Positions 1 to 5,788 of a stretch of 5,788 nt of DNA are shown one piece after another. The DNA comes from an uncultured Lachnospiraceae bacterium (GTDB taxonomy: Bacteria > Bacillota_A > Clostridia > Lachnospirales > Lachnospiraceae). Below the pieces are notes generated by a model. That model saw only the letters and a list, made by a program, of their open reading frames with translations, did no database searches and was not told where the DNA came from. Position 1 is the first letter of the stretch. Every line of letters starts with the position of its first letter. The stretch covers positions 1 through 5,788 of the forward strand of contig CADAHD010000232.1 of the NCBI GenBank assembly GCA_902787595.1, given 5' to 3'. Position numbers and translations under genes: made by a program.

Positions 1-1
1 A

Positions 2-553
2 GTGGAAGCTTATGTTCAGGCTAACCAGAGCTGGTGGGATGGAAAGATCACTGTTTATGCCCAGGATAAGGACGGAGCATATTTCATCTACAACATGGCA
101 TGCGATTCACAGGAAGAGGCTGACAAGCTTACCAAGGGTACCAAGATCAGGGTAAACGGTTTTAAGGCTGAGTGGTCAGGTGAGATCGAGATCGCAGATG
201 CTACTTATGAGATAATCGACGGAGACACTTTTGTGGCAGATGCAAAGGATGTTACCGATAAGCTGGGAACCGACGAACTCATCGACTATCAGAACCAGAA
301 GGTTCTCTTTACCGACATGACTGTTGTAAGCGTGGCATATAAGAATGATGAGCCCGGCGATGATATCTATGTTAAGCTCTCAAAGGACGGTGCTGAATAT
401 GATTTCTGCCTGGAGTATTATCTTAACGGCAGCGATCAGGCTTTCTACGATCAGGTTGGCGGACTTAAGGCCGGCGATGTAGTTGATGTTGAAGGCTTCC
501 TTTACTGGTATGAGGGCGTAAATACCCACATTACAGCTGTAACAGTAAAGTAA
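2..553 (+). CDS. C-terminal part of a probable exported protein with two OB-fold-like repeats (5' end outside window)
   Basis: The reading frame is open from the first bases of the window to TAA at 551-553. The first codon seen (GTG, position 2) has no ribosome binding site within the window, so the true start is upstream and the signal peptide, if any, cannot be seen. The visible 183 residues are acidic, rich in aromatic residues and Gly/Asp turns, and free of membrane segments. They fall into two beta-rich units, about residues 1-75 and 95-183. Each has strands, a helix-like stretch (around EEADKLTKG and DQAFYDQVGGLKAG), then a G-x-x-V/I-x-V-x-G-F strand (GTKIRVNGF; GDVVDVEGF), the pattern of a small OB-fold. 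That fold commonly binds oligosaccharides, nucleic acid or protein partners; the ligand here is unknown. Codon choice (ATC for 8 of 10 Ile) differs from the genes downstream and suggests high expression. A strong terminator follows 18 bases after the stop. Export is inferred from composition only. Confidence 0.75.
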   Translation: MEAYVQANQSWWDGKITVYAQDKDGAYFIYNMACDSQEEADKLTKGTKIRVNGFKAEWSGEIEIADATYEIIDGDTFVADAKDVTDKLGTDELIDYQNQKVLFTDMTVVSVAYKNDEPGDDIYVKLSKDGAEYDFCLEYYLNGSDQAFYDQVGGLKAGDVVDVEGFLYWYEGVNTHITAVTVK

Positions 554-570
554 TATCATAAGGACCACTA

Positions 571-615
571 AGGATCCGCTTCCTTCGCTTGCGCGCAGGG
601 AGCGGATCTTTTTTT
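571..615 (+). terminator. Intrinsic (Rho-independent) terminator of the OB-fold gene
   Basis: The left arm GATCCGCTTCCT (573-584) pairs with AGGGAGCGGATC (597-608) to give a 12-bp stem with one G-U pair and a 12-base loop. It is extended outwards by A571-T610 and G572-T609. The right arm runs straight into seven T residues (609-615). It lies 18 bases after the stop codon at 551-553 and should insulate the helicase gene from upstream transcription. Confidence 0.93.
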
Positions 616-641
616 ATGCTCATGGCCGCCGTAAGGAATAT

Positions 642-703
642 TTTACGGAGATGAAGGTGGTCATATAAGCGGCTTTTATGTTAAACTATGATATCAGTAT
701 CAT
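642..703 (+). promoter_or_regulatory. Candidate promoter/operator region of the helicase gene
   Basis: The helicase gene must have its own promoter because a terminator precedes it, but no consensus promoter is obvious. Two weak candidates are visible. One is TTTACG (642-647), 16 bases, TATAAG (664-669). The other is TATGAT (687-692) without a recognisable -35. A perfect inverted repeat, ATGATA-TCAG-TATCAT (688-703), overlaps the second -10 candidate and sits just before the ribosome binding site; it could be an operator or a short hairpin. The assignment is inference from motif matching and is weak. Confidence 0.3.
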
Positions 704-724
704 TAAGAACTTAAGAGGAGTGTT

Positions 725-3142
725 ATGGAAAAAGCATATACGGACTGGGTATTGTCACAATATAAAAAACGCGCTGACAGACGAAGCGCATCCATTGGCG
801 AGGGTATATTGCGTGAGCGCTTTGCAGGCAAAGGCAGCAAGAGAAAACGCATCGCTTTTAAAAAGAGTCCCGAATACAGACAGGAACTGGAAAGACGCAG
901 ACAGGAGGATGAGGTTTTTACTTACTTCCATGGACGGACAGAGATATTAAAAACCGATGAAGCGTATTATGAGGCCAATCGTGAATGGATAGAACGAATG
1001 GCGGCCGACGGATTAAGGGATTTTTCCGAGTATGCCGTCAGGGATTACCGGATAAAGACAGAGAATGAACAGCTTTTGAAAGAAGCTCTGTCAAAGCTGG
1101 GCTATACGGATATAACGGGGTTAGTGAAGTCGCAGTATCCGGAAATGGGAGCGATGATGCGCCGGACTATAGAAACATATCTCTCTTCGGAAAAGATCAG
1201 CATCACATTTGCGGATAAGGGGGGAAGAGGCGGTCATAAGGAAGATCTGCTCAGCATAAAAAACTATGGGGACTACATAAACAGGCTGCCTGATAAGAGC
1301 GGATGGGCATCCTTTTACTGCGACCTGGTCATTTCGCAGGGCTATTATTATCCTGAACAGCCTTTTTGCGAATATGTACTGGGCCGTTTAAGGGAGGCAA
1401 TACCCAAAGGTGTCAGCAGACAGAGAAAAAAGGATATCTGTGATCATGTATATGATGAGGCGCTGGATGCAGCTTACAGGTGTTTATGTGAATACTCCGA
1501 AGAAGCCATGCCGATACTTGACAGGGCGGAAGCCGTTAAGCTTATCAGCGGCAATCCCAATCACAAAGGCATTGATAAGCAGTATGAGCGCATGAAGAAA
1601 AAGGAGCTGGCTCTTAAGGCGGCGGTGCTGGATCACATTCCCGATAATATGATAGACCTTTATCCGGCGGCCAGACAGATAAGCAGAAAGTTTGTGCTTC
1701 ATATAGGCCCTACCAATTCCGGAAAGACCTACAAAGCCATGCAGGAGCTGATAAAAGCGGGAAGCGGCATATACCTGGGACCGCTCAGGCTTCTGGCTTA
1801 CGAACAGTATGAGAAGTTTAAGGATAGGGGACTGTCCTGTAATCTGATCACGGGAGAAGAGGAGATACTCTCAGAGGATGCGCCTTTTCAGGCATCTACC
1901 ATAGATGTGCTTGACTTTAAGAAAGGCTACAGCTGCGCCGTTATAGATGAGGCGCAGATGCTGACGGATGAGTTCCGCGGCGGGAGATGGACTGCTGCTA
2001 TCATGGGCATAGTAGCCGATACCATACATGTATGCGCAGCGCCCGAAGCCGAAGAGATACTGAAGAAAATGATAAAGGCCTGCGGCGACGAATATGAAGT
2101 GGAATACCATAAGCGCTTGAGCGCGCTGGAATGTGACGTGGATTATTGTGAATTTCCCGATACCGTTCAGAAGGGTGACGCCCTTATAGTATTCTCCAGG
2201 AGATCCGTGCATGCCATAGCCGCGGCGCTGCAGAAGCAGGGATATAAATGCAGCGTTATATACGGCGCCCTGCCCTATGATGTGCGGCATGAAGAAGCCA
2301 GGAAGTTCATGGAAAAAGAAACGGATGTCCTGGTGGCTACGGATGCCATAGGAATGGGGCTTAATCTGCCCATAAGACGCGTAGTGCTGATGGAGATATC
2401 CAAGTTTGACGGAAGGGAAAGGCGCAGTCTGCTGCCGGCTGAGATCAGGCAGATAGTGGGCCGCGCAGGCCGTGCCGGAGTATTTGATAAAGGCTATTAT
2501 ACGATCGAGATAAATACAAATATGATGCTTGAACAGCTTAAGCATAAAGTTGAGAACCGCCTTCCTGCTATTAAGAAGGCAAGGATAGCGTTCCCGGAGA
2601 GCCTGTTGGGAATAGACGGAAAGGTATCCGAACTGATAATGCAATGGGATAAGATACCCGTATCTGCGCCGTTTGAAAAAGCTTCTTCACAAAGAGAGAT
2701 AAAGCTGGCCGAGATGCTGGAAGAGTACACTTCCGACAAACAGACCATATATGAGCTGATAACTATACCGTATGATGAGAGCAAGCCCGAGCTTTTAGAA
2801 AGGTGGCTGGGCTTTGCGATAGAGCATATAAAGGGCAGGGAAGCACATTTTAATATAGGCTGGGGCATGGATCCCATCGTGGAGGCGGAAGGCCTGCGCG
2901 ACGCGGAGCGCATGTATGAAGCACTGGATCTGGAATACCAGCTCTGTAAGAAGTACGGGGATGCGCAGAGCTCCGGGACGATAATGATGCAGAAGAATCT
3001 GATCTCGGAAGAGATAAACAGATTCCTTGCGACCCAGGCACTAAGGGAAAAGGAATGCGTGATATGCGGCAGACCGCTGCCCTGGGATTTCAGCGGGAGC
3101 AAATGCATAAGATGCAGGGGCGGCCGCAGAAGAAGGCACTAG
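725..3142 (+). CDS. SUV3-like superfamily 2 ATP-dependent helicase with C-terminal zinc ribbon
   Basis: This is a probable ATP-driven RNA (or RNA/DNA) helicase acting in the cytoplasm. The motif set matches SUV3, the helicase of the mitochondrial RNA degradosome: motif I GPTNSGKT (residues 328-335), Ia GPLRLLAYE (352-360), TGEE (376-379), II DEAQ (408-411; DEIQ in human SUV3), FSRR (490-493), VIYGALP (511-517), V VLVATDAIGMGLNLP (about 535-548), and VI QIVGRAGRAG (576-585). Two RecA-like lobes span about 322-620. Residues about 692-745, including LRDAERMYEALDLEYQL from 724, resemble the SUV3 C-terminal helical region. The first 310 residues are charged and helical, and I recognise no domain in them. 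The end has C778-x2-C781-x12-C794-x2-C797, a likely zinc ribbon, then a basic RRRR tail. The 805-residue length is close to that of eukaryotic SUV3 proteins. The start is the ATG at 725 behind AGAGGAG (714-720), with four bases between. All catalytic motifs are intact. The family assignment is firm; the substrate and a role in RNA decay are inferred from the eukaryotic relatives. Confidence 0.9.
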   Translation: MEKAYTDWVLSQYKKRADRRSASIGEGILRERFAGKGSKRKRIAFKKSPEYRQELERRRQEDEVFTYFHGRTEILKTDEAYYEANREWIERMAADGLRDFSEYAVRDYRIKTENEQLLKEALSKLGYTDITGLVKSQYPEMGAMMRRTIETYLSSEKISITFADKGGRGGHKEDLLSIKNYGDYINRLPDKSGWASFYCDLVISQGYYYPEQPFCEYVLGRLREAIPKGVSRQRKKDICDHVYDEALDAAYRCLCEYSEEAMPILDRAEAVKLISGNPNHKGIDKQYERMKKKELALKAAVLDHIPDNMIDLYPAARQISRKFVLHIGPTNSGKTYKAMQELIKAGSGIYLGPLRLLAYEQYEKFKDRGLSCNLITGEEEILSEDAPFQASTIDVLDFKKGYSCAVIDEAQMLTDEFRGGRWTAAIMGIVADTIHVCAAPEAEEILKKMIKACGDEYEVEYHKRLSALECDVDYCEFPDTVQKGDALIVFSRRSVHAIAAALQKQGYKCSVIYGALPYDVRHEEARKFMEKETDVLVATDAIGMGLNLPIRRVVLMEISKFDGRERRSLLPAEIRQIVGRAGRAGVFDKGYYTIEINTNMMLEQLKHKVENRLPAIKKARIAFPESLLGIDGKVSELIMQWDKIPVSAPFEKASSQREIKLAEMLEEYTSDKQTIYELITIPYDESKPELLERWLGFAIEHIKGREAHFNIGWGMDPIVEAEGLRDAERMYEALDLEYQLCKKYGDAQSSGTIMMQKNLISEEINRFLATQALREKECVICGRPLPWDFSGSKCIRCRGGRRRRH

Positions 3143-3180
3143 GAGAAGCGCGATATGTATGTTTTATCTTTGCCGGATAT

Positions 3181-3209
3181 TTGTAAAATAAGCAAAAATC
3201 TGATATAAT
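3181..3209 (+). promoter_or_regulatory. Sigma-A type promoter with extended -10
   Basis: TTGTAA (3181-3186, 4 of 6 to the -35 consensus) is separated by exactly 17 bases from a perfect TATAAT (3204-3209). The -10 is preceded by TGA (3201-3203), giving an extended -10 TGN element. Transcription should start near 3216, leaving a leader of about 50 bases before the ATG at 3269. It probably drives the PAS-GGDEF gene and the genes after it. The leader is too short to hold a cyclic-di-GMP riboswitch. Confidence 0.75.
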
Positions 3210-3252
3210 AAGCTTGGTATTTTAGGTTTTATGGGTTTTTCTGAGATGTTCA

Positions 3253-3265
3253 GAGAGAGGGGGGG
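3253..3265 (+). promoter_or_regulatory. Ribosome binding site merged with a G7 run
   Basis: An AG repeat runs into seven G residues (3259-3265), followed by CCT and the ATG at 3269. The best anti-Shine-Dalgarno match is AGAGG (3256-3260), with eight bases to the start codon. Because the site is continuous with a homopolymer, gain or loss of a G would change the spacing. This decides the start at 3269, as no other good start with a ribosome binding site lies nearby. Confidence 0.55.
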
Positions 3266-3268
3266 CCT

Positions 3269-4222
3269 ATGAAAACGGAAAAAAGAATCCCAAGGGAAAG
3301 AAAGAGAAGACTTGATTCTCTGTTTGAAGCGTTTTCCATCATAGGTGAAGATACTTATGTATATCTGTGCGACATGATGTACGATTGTTCACGCTGGTCA
3401 AAAAACCTGGTGGACATTTTTGGATTGCCGTCGGAATACATGTATGAAGCCGGAGCCATATGGGAGGATCATATCCATCCGGAAGATAAAAAGATCTACC
3501 GTGAAGGCATAGACGCCATATTCAGCGGAAAAGTCAAGGGCCATGATATGCAGTACCGCGCCAGAAAGAAGGACGGCGTGTACGATGTATGCACCTGCCG
3601 CGGCATAGTCATTACCGATGAATACGGACAGCCGGAGTATTTTGGCGGAGCTATAAGAAATCACAGTGAGCAGAGTCATATTGATAACCTTACCGGTTTA
3701 AGGAATCAGTATGGCTTTTTTGAAGATGTGGAGAGCTGCATCAATAATAAAACAGAGATCAGGATCTGCGTGGTGGGCATAGGCAGGCTTACCGAGCTTA
3801 ATGAAGTATACGGCTATGGTTTTGGAAATGCCGTGCTGCAGCGCTTTGGCAGATTCATGATGGATCATGTGGGCAACCGCGGCGGAACCTACAGACTGGA
3901 TGGATCAAAGTTTGCTGTGATAACCCAGACCCAGTCGGAGAAAGAGGTCAGAAAGACTTATGAGGAGCTTCGCAGGTATTTCCGTAAGGGCATACAGATA
4001 GAAGACCGCTTTATATCGCTTGAGCTGAATTCCGGCGCGCTGGCGCTTAAGGAGTTTAATACCGATACACAGACTATTTATACCTGTCTGAATTTTGCAT
4101 ATGACGAATCCAAGGTCAGCAGGCATGGGGATCTGGTGGAGTTTGAGGATAATCTGGCGGGACGGCATATGCGCAACATAGAGACGCTGCATATGATAAG
4201 GAATTCCATTACCCGCGGATAG
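3269..4222 (+). CDS. PAS and degenerate GGDEF protein; N-terminal part of a broken PAS-GGDEF-EAL gene
   Basis: This is a cytoplasmic cyclic-di-GMP signalling protein of 317 residues with no membrane segment. A basic N-terminus (KTEKRIPRERKRR) leads into a PAS domain of the PAS_3 type at about 25-133, with HPED around 70-73 and R-K-K-D-G-V-Y near 99-105. The GGDEF domain follows at about 138-300 and opens with DNLTGLRNQYGF. Its active-site loop reads R-L-D-G-S-K-F (DGSKF at 211-215) in place of GGDEF, so metal and GTP handling residues are gone and diguanylate cyclase activity is unlikely. Such domains usually serve as regulatory or GTP-sensing modules for an attached EAL domain. The frame ends at TAG 4220-4222, immediately after the linker helix (ETLHMIRNSITRG) that normally leads into EAL; the EAL part continues in another frame. 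It is expressed from the promoter at 3181-3209. The domain calls are firm. Whether the short protein is stable or useful is unknown. Confidence 0.85.
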   Translation: MKTEKRIPRERKRRLDSLFEAFSIIGEDTYVYLCDMMYDCSRWSKNLVDIFGLPSEYMYEAGAIWEDHIHPEDKKIYREGIDAIFSGKVKGHDMQYRARKKDGVYDVCTCRGIVITDEYGQPEYFGGAIRNHSEQSHIDNLTGLRNQYGFFEDVESCINNKTEIRICVVGIGRLTELNEVYGYGFGNAVLQRFGRFMMDHVGNRGGTYRLDGSKFAVITQTQSEKEVRKTYEELRRYFRKGIQIEDRFISLELNSGALALKEFNTDTQTIYTCLNFAYDESKVSRHGDLVEFEDNLAGRHMRNIETLHMIRNSITRG

Positions 4223-4274
4223 AAGGATCACCGGTGCGGAAGCGCTGCTGCGCTGGAAGAATGATGAATACGGC

Positions 4275-4901
4275 GTGGTGCCGCCTGATGAGTTCATACC
4301 GCTGCTGGAGAGGGATCCCAAGTTCCCGGTGCTGGGTGAATGGATATTGAGAAAGGCTATTAAGACTGCGAAAAAGATGATGTCCATAATGCCGGATTTC
4401 GTGATAAATGTGAACATATCGTACGCCCAGCTTGAGCGGCCTGATTTTACGGATACCGTATGGAATATACTTAATGAGCTGGAGTTTCCTCCGGAGCATC
4501 TGTGCCTTGAGATAACAGAGCGCTGCCGCCTGCTTGATATGGACCTGCTGAGGAATGTGGTGGTCACTCTGCGCGCGGGGGGCGTAAAGATGGCGCTGGA
4601 TGATTTCGGCACGGGCTTTTCCTCTGTGGGACTGGTCAAGAACATACCCATAGATACCATAAAGATCGACAGGAGCTTTATACAGAATATCGAGGAAGAC
4701 GAAAAAGAGGGCTGCCTGGTCAACAGCTTTACGGAGGTCGCCGTGCTTTTTGGCGCAAATGTTTGTGTTGAGGGTATTGAAAATGCTGCCATGCGCGATC
4801 TTTTGAATAAATATGACGTTAAGAGTTTTCAGGGATATTTTTATTCGCGGCCAATAGAAAAGGATGAGCTTCTGAAGATGATAAAAGGGAGCGCTAAATG
4901 A
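4275..4901 (+). CDS. EAL (cyclic-di-GMP phosphodiesterase) domain fragment, C-terminal part of the broken gene
   Basis: EAL domains hydrolyse cyclic-di-GMP to pGpG. This frame is open from 4200, but the only conventional starts are GTG at 4275 and 4278, which lie after the EAL signature itself (GAEALLRW, coded by 4233-4256) and have no good ribosome binding site. Downstream the residues expected for catalysis are present: N in VNIS (codon 4413), E in LEITE (4509 and 4518), DD in LDDFGTGFSS (4599-4604), K and D in KIDRSF (4662, 4668), E in EGIEN (4770 and 4779), and Q in FQGYFYSRP (4830). The first strand with YQPIVD is absent from the DNA. A product starting at 4275 would lack both that strand and the EAL motif, so it should be inactive. 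The stop TGA at 4899-4901 overlaps the ATG of the FRG gene. I regard this as the tail of a pseudogene whose intact parent was a PAS-GGDEF-EAL protein; translation of this fragment alone is doubtful. Confidence 0.7.
   Translation: MVPPDEFIPLLERDPKFPVLGEWILRKAIKTAKKMMSIMPDFVINVNISYAQLERPDFTDTVWNILNELEFPPEHLCLEITERCRLLDMDLLRNVVVTLRAGGVKMALDDFGTGFSSVGLVKNIPIDTIKIDRSFIQNIEEDEKEGCLVNSFTEVAVLFGANVCVEGIENAAMRDLLNKYDVKSFQGYFYSRPIEKDELLKMIKGSAK
4884..4901 (+). promoter_or_regulatory. Ribosome binding site and ATGA stop/start overlap of the FRG gene
   Basis: AAAGGGA (4884-4890) lies seven bases before the ATG at 4898. The last A of the preceding lysine codon and the TGA stop form ATGA (4898-4901), a classic translational-coupling arrangement. 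The upstream EAL frame is probably not translated from a normal start, so the FRG gene may now depend mainly on this site. Confidence 0.7.
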
Positions 4902-5704
4902 TAAAAGAAGTCTATATCAACGATCTGGATGAACTGCTGCCGCTTTTGACGGAACAGGATTTCAGAAAGGATCTTAACAGAAACCGCAGCTCATATATTT
5001 ACCGCGGTATGCCGGATTCGGGTTTTAAAATGAAGACATCCCTTTCCAGAAACTGCAAGGGGCTGGAAAGCAGGCTGGAGCCGGCTATTCTTGAGAATTT
5101 TGCCAAATATGCAGTGATAGGCGATCCTTCCATAGGCCAGTCCGTATGGCGGCAGATGATAGAAGGACAGCATAACGGCCTTCCCACGCGCCTGCTGGAC
5201 TGGACACATTCGGCGCTGGTGGGGCTGCACTTTGCCATGAGCGAGACCGAGCTTAAGGACATGGATAAACATGACTGCTGTGTCTGGAGGATCGATATGG
5301 CAGAAATGGTATCGCATCTGCCGCAGAAATACAGGAATATAGTTGAGCGGCAGGAGGTGACCATTTTTTCGGTTGACACGCTTGCAGAGGCAACGGGGAA
5401 CAGTCTGGCGCAGTATGATAAGGATATGGGCGACAGCGCGATGGTGGTCATGGAACCGCCTTCGATAAACCAGCGCATAGTCAACCAGTATTCTTTTTTC
5501 AGTGTGGTTCCCATGGCTATAGATGACATAGAGGAATTCCTTAACAAAAAGACTGAGAATACCATCAAGTATATCATCAATAAGGATCTGCGCTGGCGTA
5601 TAAGGGATATGCTGGATCAGCTTAATATGAGTGAGCGTATAGTGTATCCGGGCCTTCCCGGACTGTGCAAATGGATAGCGCGTCACTATTATGTAAGGGA
5701 CTGA
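4898..5704 (+). CDS. FRG domain-containing protein
   Basis: The 268-residue protein carries the FRG domain, named for a conserved F/W-R-G motif, seen here as Y-R-G at residues 35-37 (SYIYRGMPDSGFKMKTSL). The second hallmark is QHNGLPTRLLDWTHSALVGLHFA from residue 91, matching the family's QHxGxPTRLLDWT signature. No signal peptide or membrane segment is visible, so it is probably cytoplasmic. The biochemical role of FRG domains is not established; they occur widely in Firmicutes, prophages and accessory regions, often as single-domain proteins of 250-300 residues like this one. It overlaps the EAL fragment by four bases and precedes another gene by 58 bases with no terminator, which implies one operon. 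The family call is strong. Any link to cyclic-di-GMP signalling is inferred from position only. Confidence 0.9.
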   Translation: MIKEVYINDLDELLPLLTEQDFRKDLNRNRSSYIYRGMPDSGFKMKTSLSRNCKGLESRLEPAILENFAKYAVIGDPSIGQSVWRQMIEGQHNGLPTRLLDWTHSALVGLHFAMSETELKDMDKHDCCVWRIDMAEMVSHLPQKYRNIVERQEVTIFSVDTLAEATGNSLAQYDKDMGDSAMVVMEPPSINQRIVNQYSFFSVVPMAIDDIEEFLNKKTENTIKYIINKDLRWRIRDMLDQLNMSERIVYPGLPGLCKWIARHYYVRD

Positions 5705-5762
5705 TACGGGAGTGCGGAGTAAACAAGTGAAAACAGCTGGATAAAAATGACCGGAGGACAAA

Positions 5763-5788
5763 ATGACTGAAGAAAAAATAACTGCAGG
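5763..5788 (+). CDS. Start of a further gene, truncated by the window edge
   Basis: ATG at 5763 follows a consensus GGAGG (5753-5757) with five bases of spacing and opens a frame reading M-T-E-E-K-I-T-A. Only eight full codons are visible, so the product cannot be identified. It lies 58 bases after the FRG stop in the same direction with no terminator or clear promoter between, so it is probably co-transcribed. Confidence 0.65.

Larger units (their letters stand above)
3269..4901 (+). pseudogene. Disrupted PAS-GGDEF-EAL gene (whole extent)
   Basis: The two preceding frames form one gene split by a +1 frame change at about 4212-4222. Read across the join, the protein passes directly from NSITRG to RRITGAEALLRW. 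In intact relatives roughly 15-20 residues, including a conserved YQPIVD strand, lie between these points. Every base at the join is accounted for by one frame or the other, so the missing strand was deleted, not just shifted. The frame change implies a loss of 3n+2 bases, perhaps 40-60. The retained active-site residues on the EAL side suggest a recent loss. An assembly error that dropped a short segment is the main alternative. Confidence 0.7.

Noticed and set aside
678..950. Plus-strand 90-residue frame overlapping the helicase start
   Set aside because: It has no ribosome binding site at 678, overlaps the supported helicase start at 725 in another frame, and has no recognisable content.
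1871..2644. Long minus-strand frame (257 residues) opposite the helicase
   Set aside because: It overlaps the conserved helicase core motifs on the plus strand, has no recognisable domain, and has a low-complexity, His/Tyr-rich composition typical of an antisense shadow.
2497..3108. Minus-strand frame rich in Ser/Leu opposite the helicase C-terminus
   Set aside because: Its Ser-rich composition mirrors the plus-strand codons, and no domain or supported start is visible.
3168..3200. Possible terminator after the helicase (TTTGC...GCAAA with inner TATTT/AAATA)
   Set aside because: The stem is short, AT-rich and interrupted, is followed by A residues instead of a T run, and overlaps the promoter -35.
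3210..3268. Cyclic-di-GMP riboswitch before the PAS-GGDEF gene
   Set aside because: The leader from the predicted start site is only about 50 bases, and I see no paired architecture of the expected size.
4212..4224. Programmed +1 frameshift joining the GGDEF and EAL frames
   Set aside because: No prfB-like CUU-UGA slippery site is present. A shift would still leave the EAL barrel without its first strand, so a deletion explains the sequence better.
3905..4792. Minus-strand frame of 295 residues spanning the GGDEF-EAL break
   Set aside because: It runs opposite clear GGDEF and EAL motifs and shows no family signature; it is a shadow and not a gene inserted at the break.
4991..5761. Two long overlapping minus-strand frames opposite the FRG gene
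   Set aside because: The plus strand carries unmistakable FRG motifs; the reverse frames have no recognisable domains.
5747..5770. Tiny frame (M-T-G-G-Q-N-D) before the last gene
   Set aside because: It has seven codons with no ribosome binding site, and it overlaps the ribosome binding site and start of the gene at 5763; it is most likely chance.

Overview
The window reads as a piece of a low-to-moderate GC Firmicutes chromosome, most likely a member of the Lachnospiraceae or a related Clostridia. This is an inference from the strong purine-rich ribosome binding sites, the heavy ATA/AGG/GGA codon use in most genes, and a PAS / degenerate-GGDEF / EAL protein of a style I associate with that group. 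All supported genes lie on the plus strand. Nothing in the window marks a mobile element, CRISPR array or RNA gene.

Region by region: (1) 1-553 is the 3' end of a gene for an acidic, probably exported protein made of two OB-fold-like beta repeats; it ends at a very clear intrinsic terminator (571-615). (2) 616-724 is a short control region with weak promoter matches and two inverted repeats. (3) 725-3142 encodes an 805-residue SF2 RNA/DNA helicase whose motifs match the SUV3 family (mitochondrial degradosome helicase), with a long unassigned N-terminal region and a C-terminal four-cysteine zinc ribbon followed by a basic tail. (4) 3143-3268 carries a good extended -10 promoter (3181-3209) and a leader ending in a G7 run at the ribosome binding site. 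(5) 3269-4901 is a PAS-GGDEF-EAL cyclic-di-GMP signalling gene that is broken: the PAS and degenerate GGDEF part stops at 4222, and the EAL part continues in the +1 frame. The join lacks the first EAL strand (the usual YQPIVD segment), so this looks like a small out-of-frame deletion rather than a single-base error. (6) 4898-5704 encodes an FRG-domain protein whose ATG overlaps the EAL stop codon (ATGA). (7) A further gene begins at 5763 behind a strong GGAGG and runs off the window.

How they work together: from the promoter at about 3204 onwards the diguanylate-signalling gene, the FRG gene and the gene at 5763 appear to form one transcription unit, since no terminator is seen between them. 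The EAL half keeps nearly all recognisable catalytic residues, which suggests that the break is recent. The helicase is separated from its upstream neighbour by a terminator and from its downstream neighbour by a new promoter, so it is probably a single-gene unit, although no strong terminator is visible after it. I do not see a convincing new multi-gene system here. The items most worth a second look are the bacterial SUV3-like helicase with its extra domains and the broken EAL gene translationally linked to an FRG gene.
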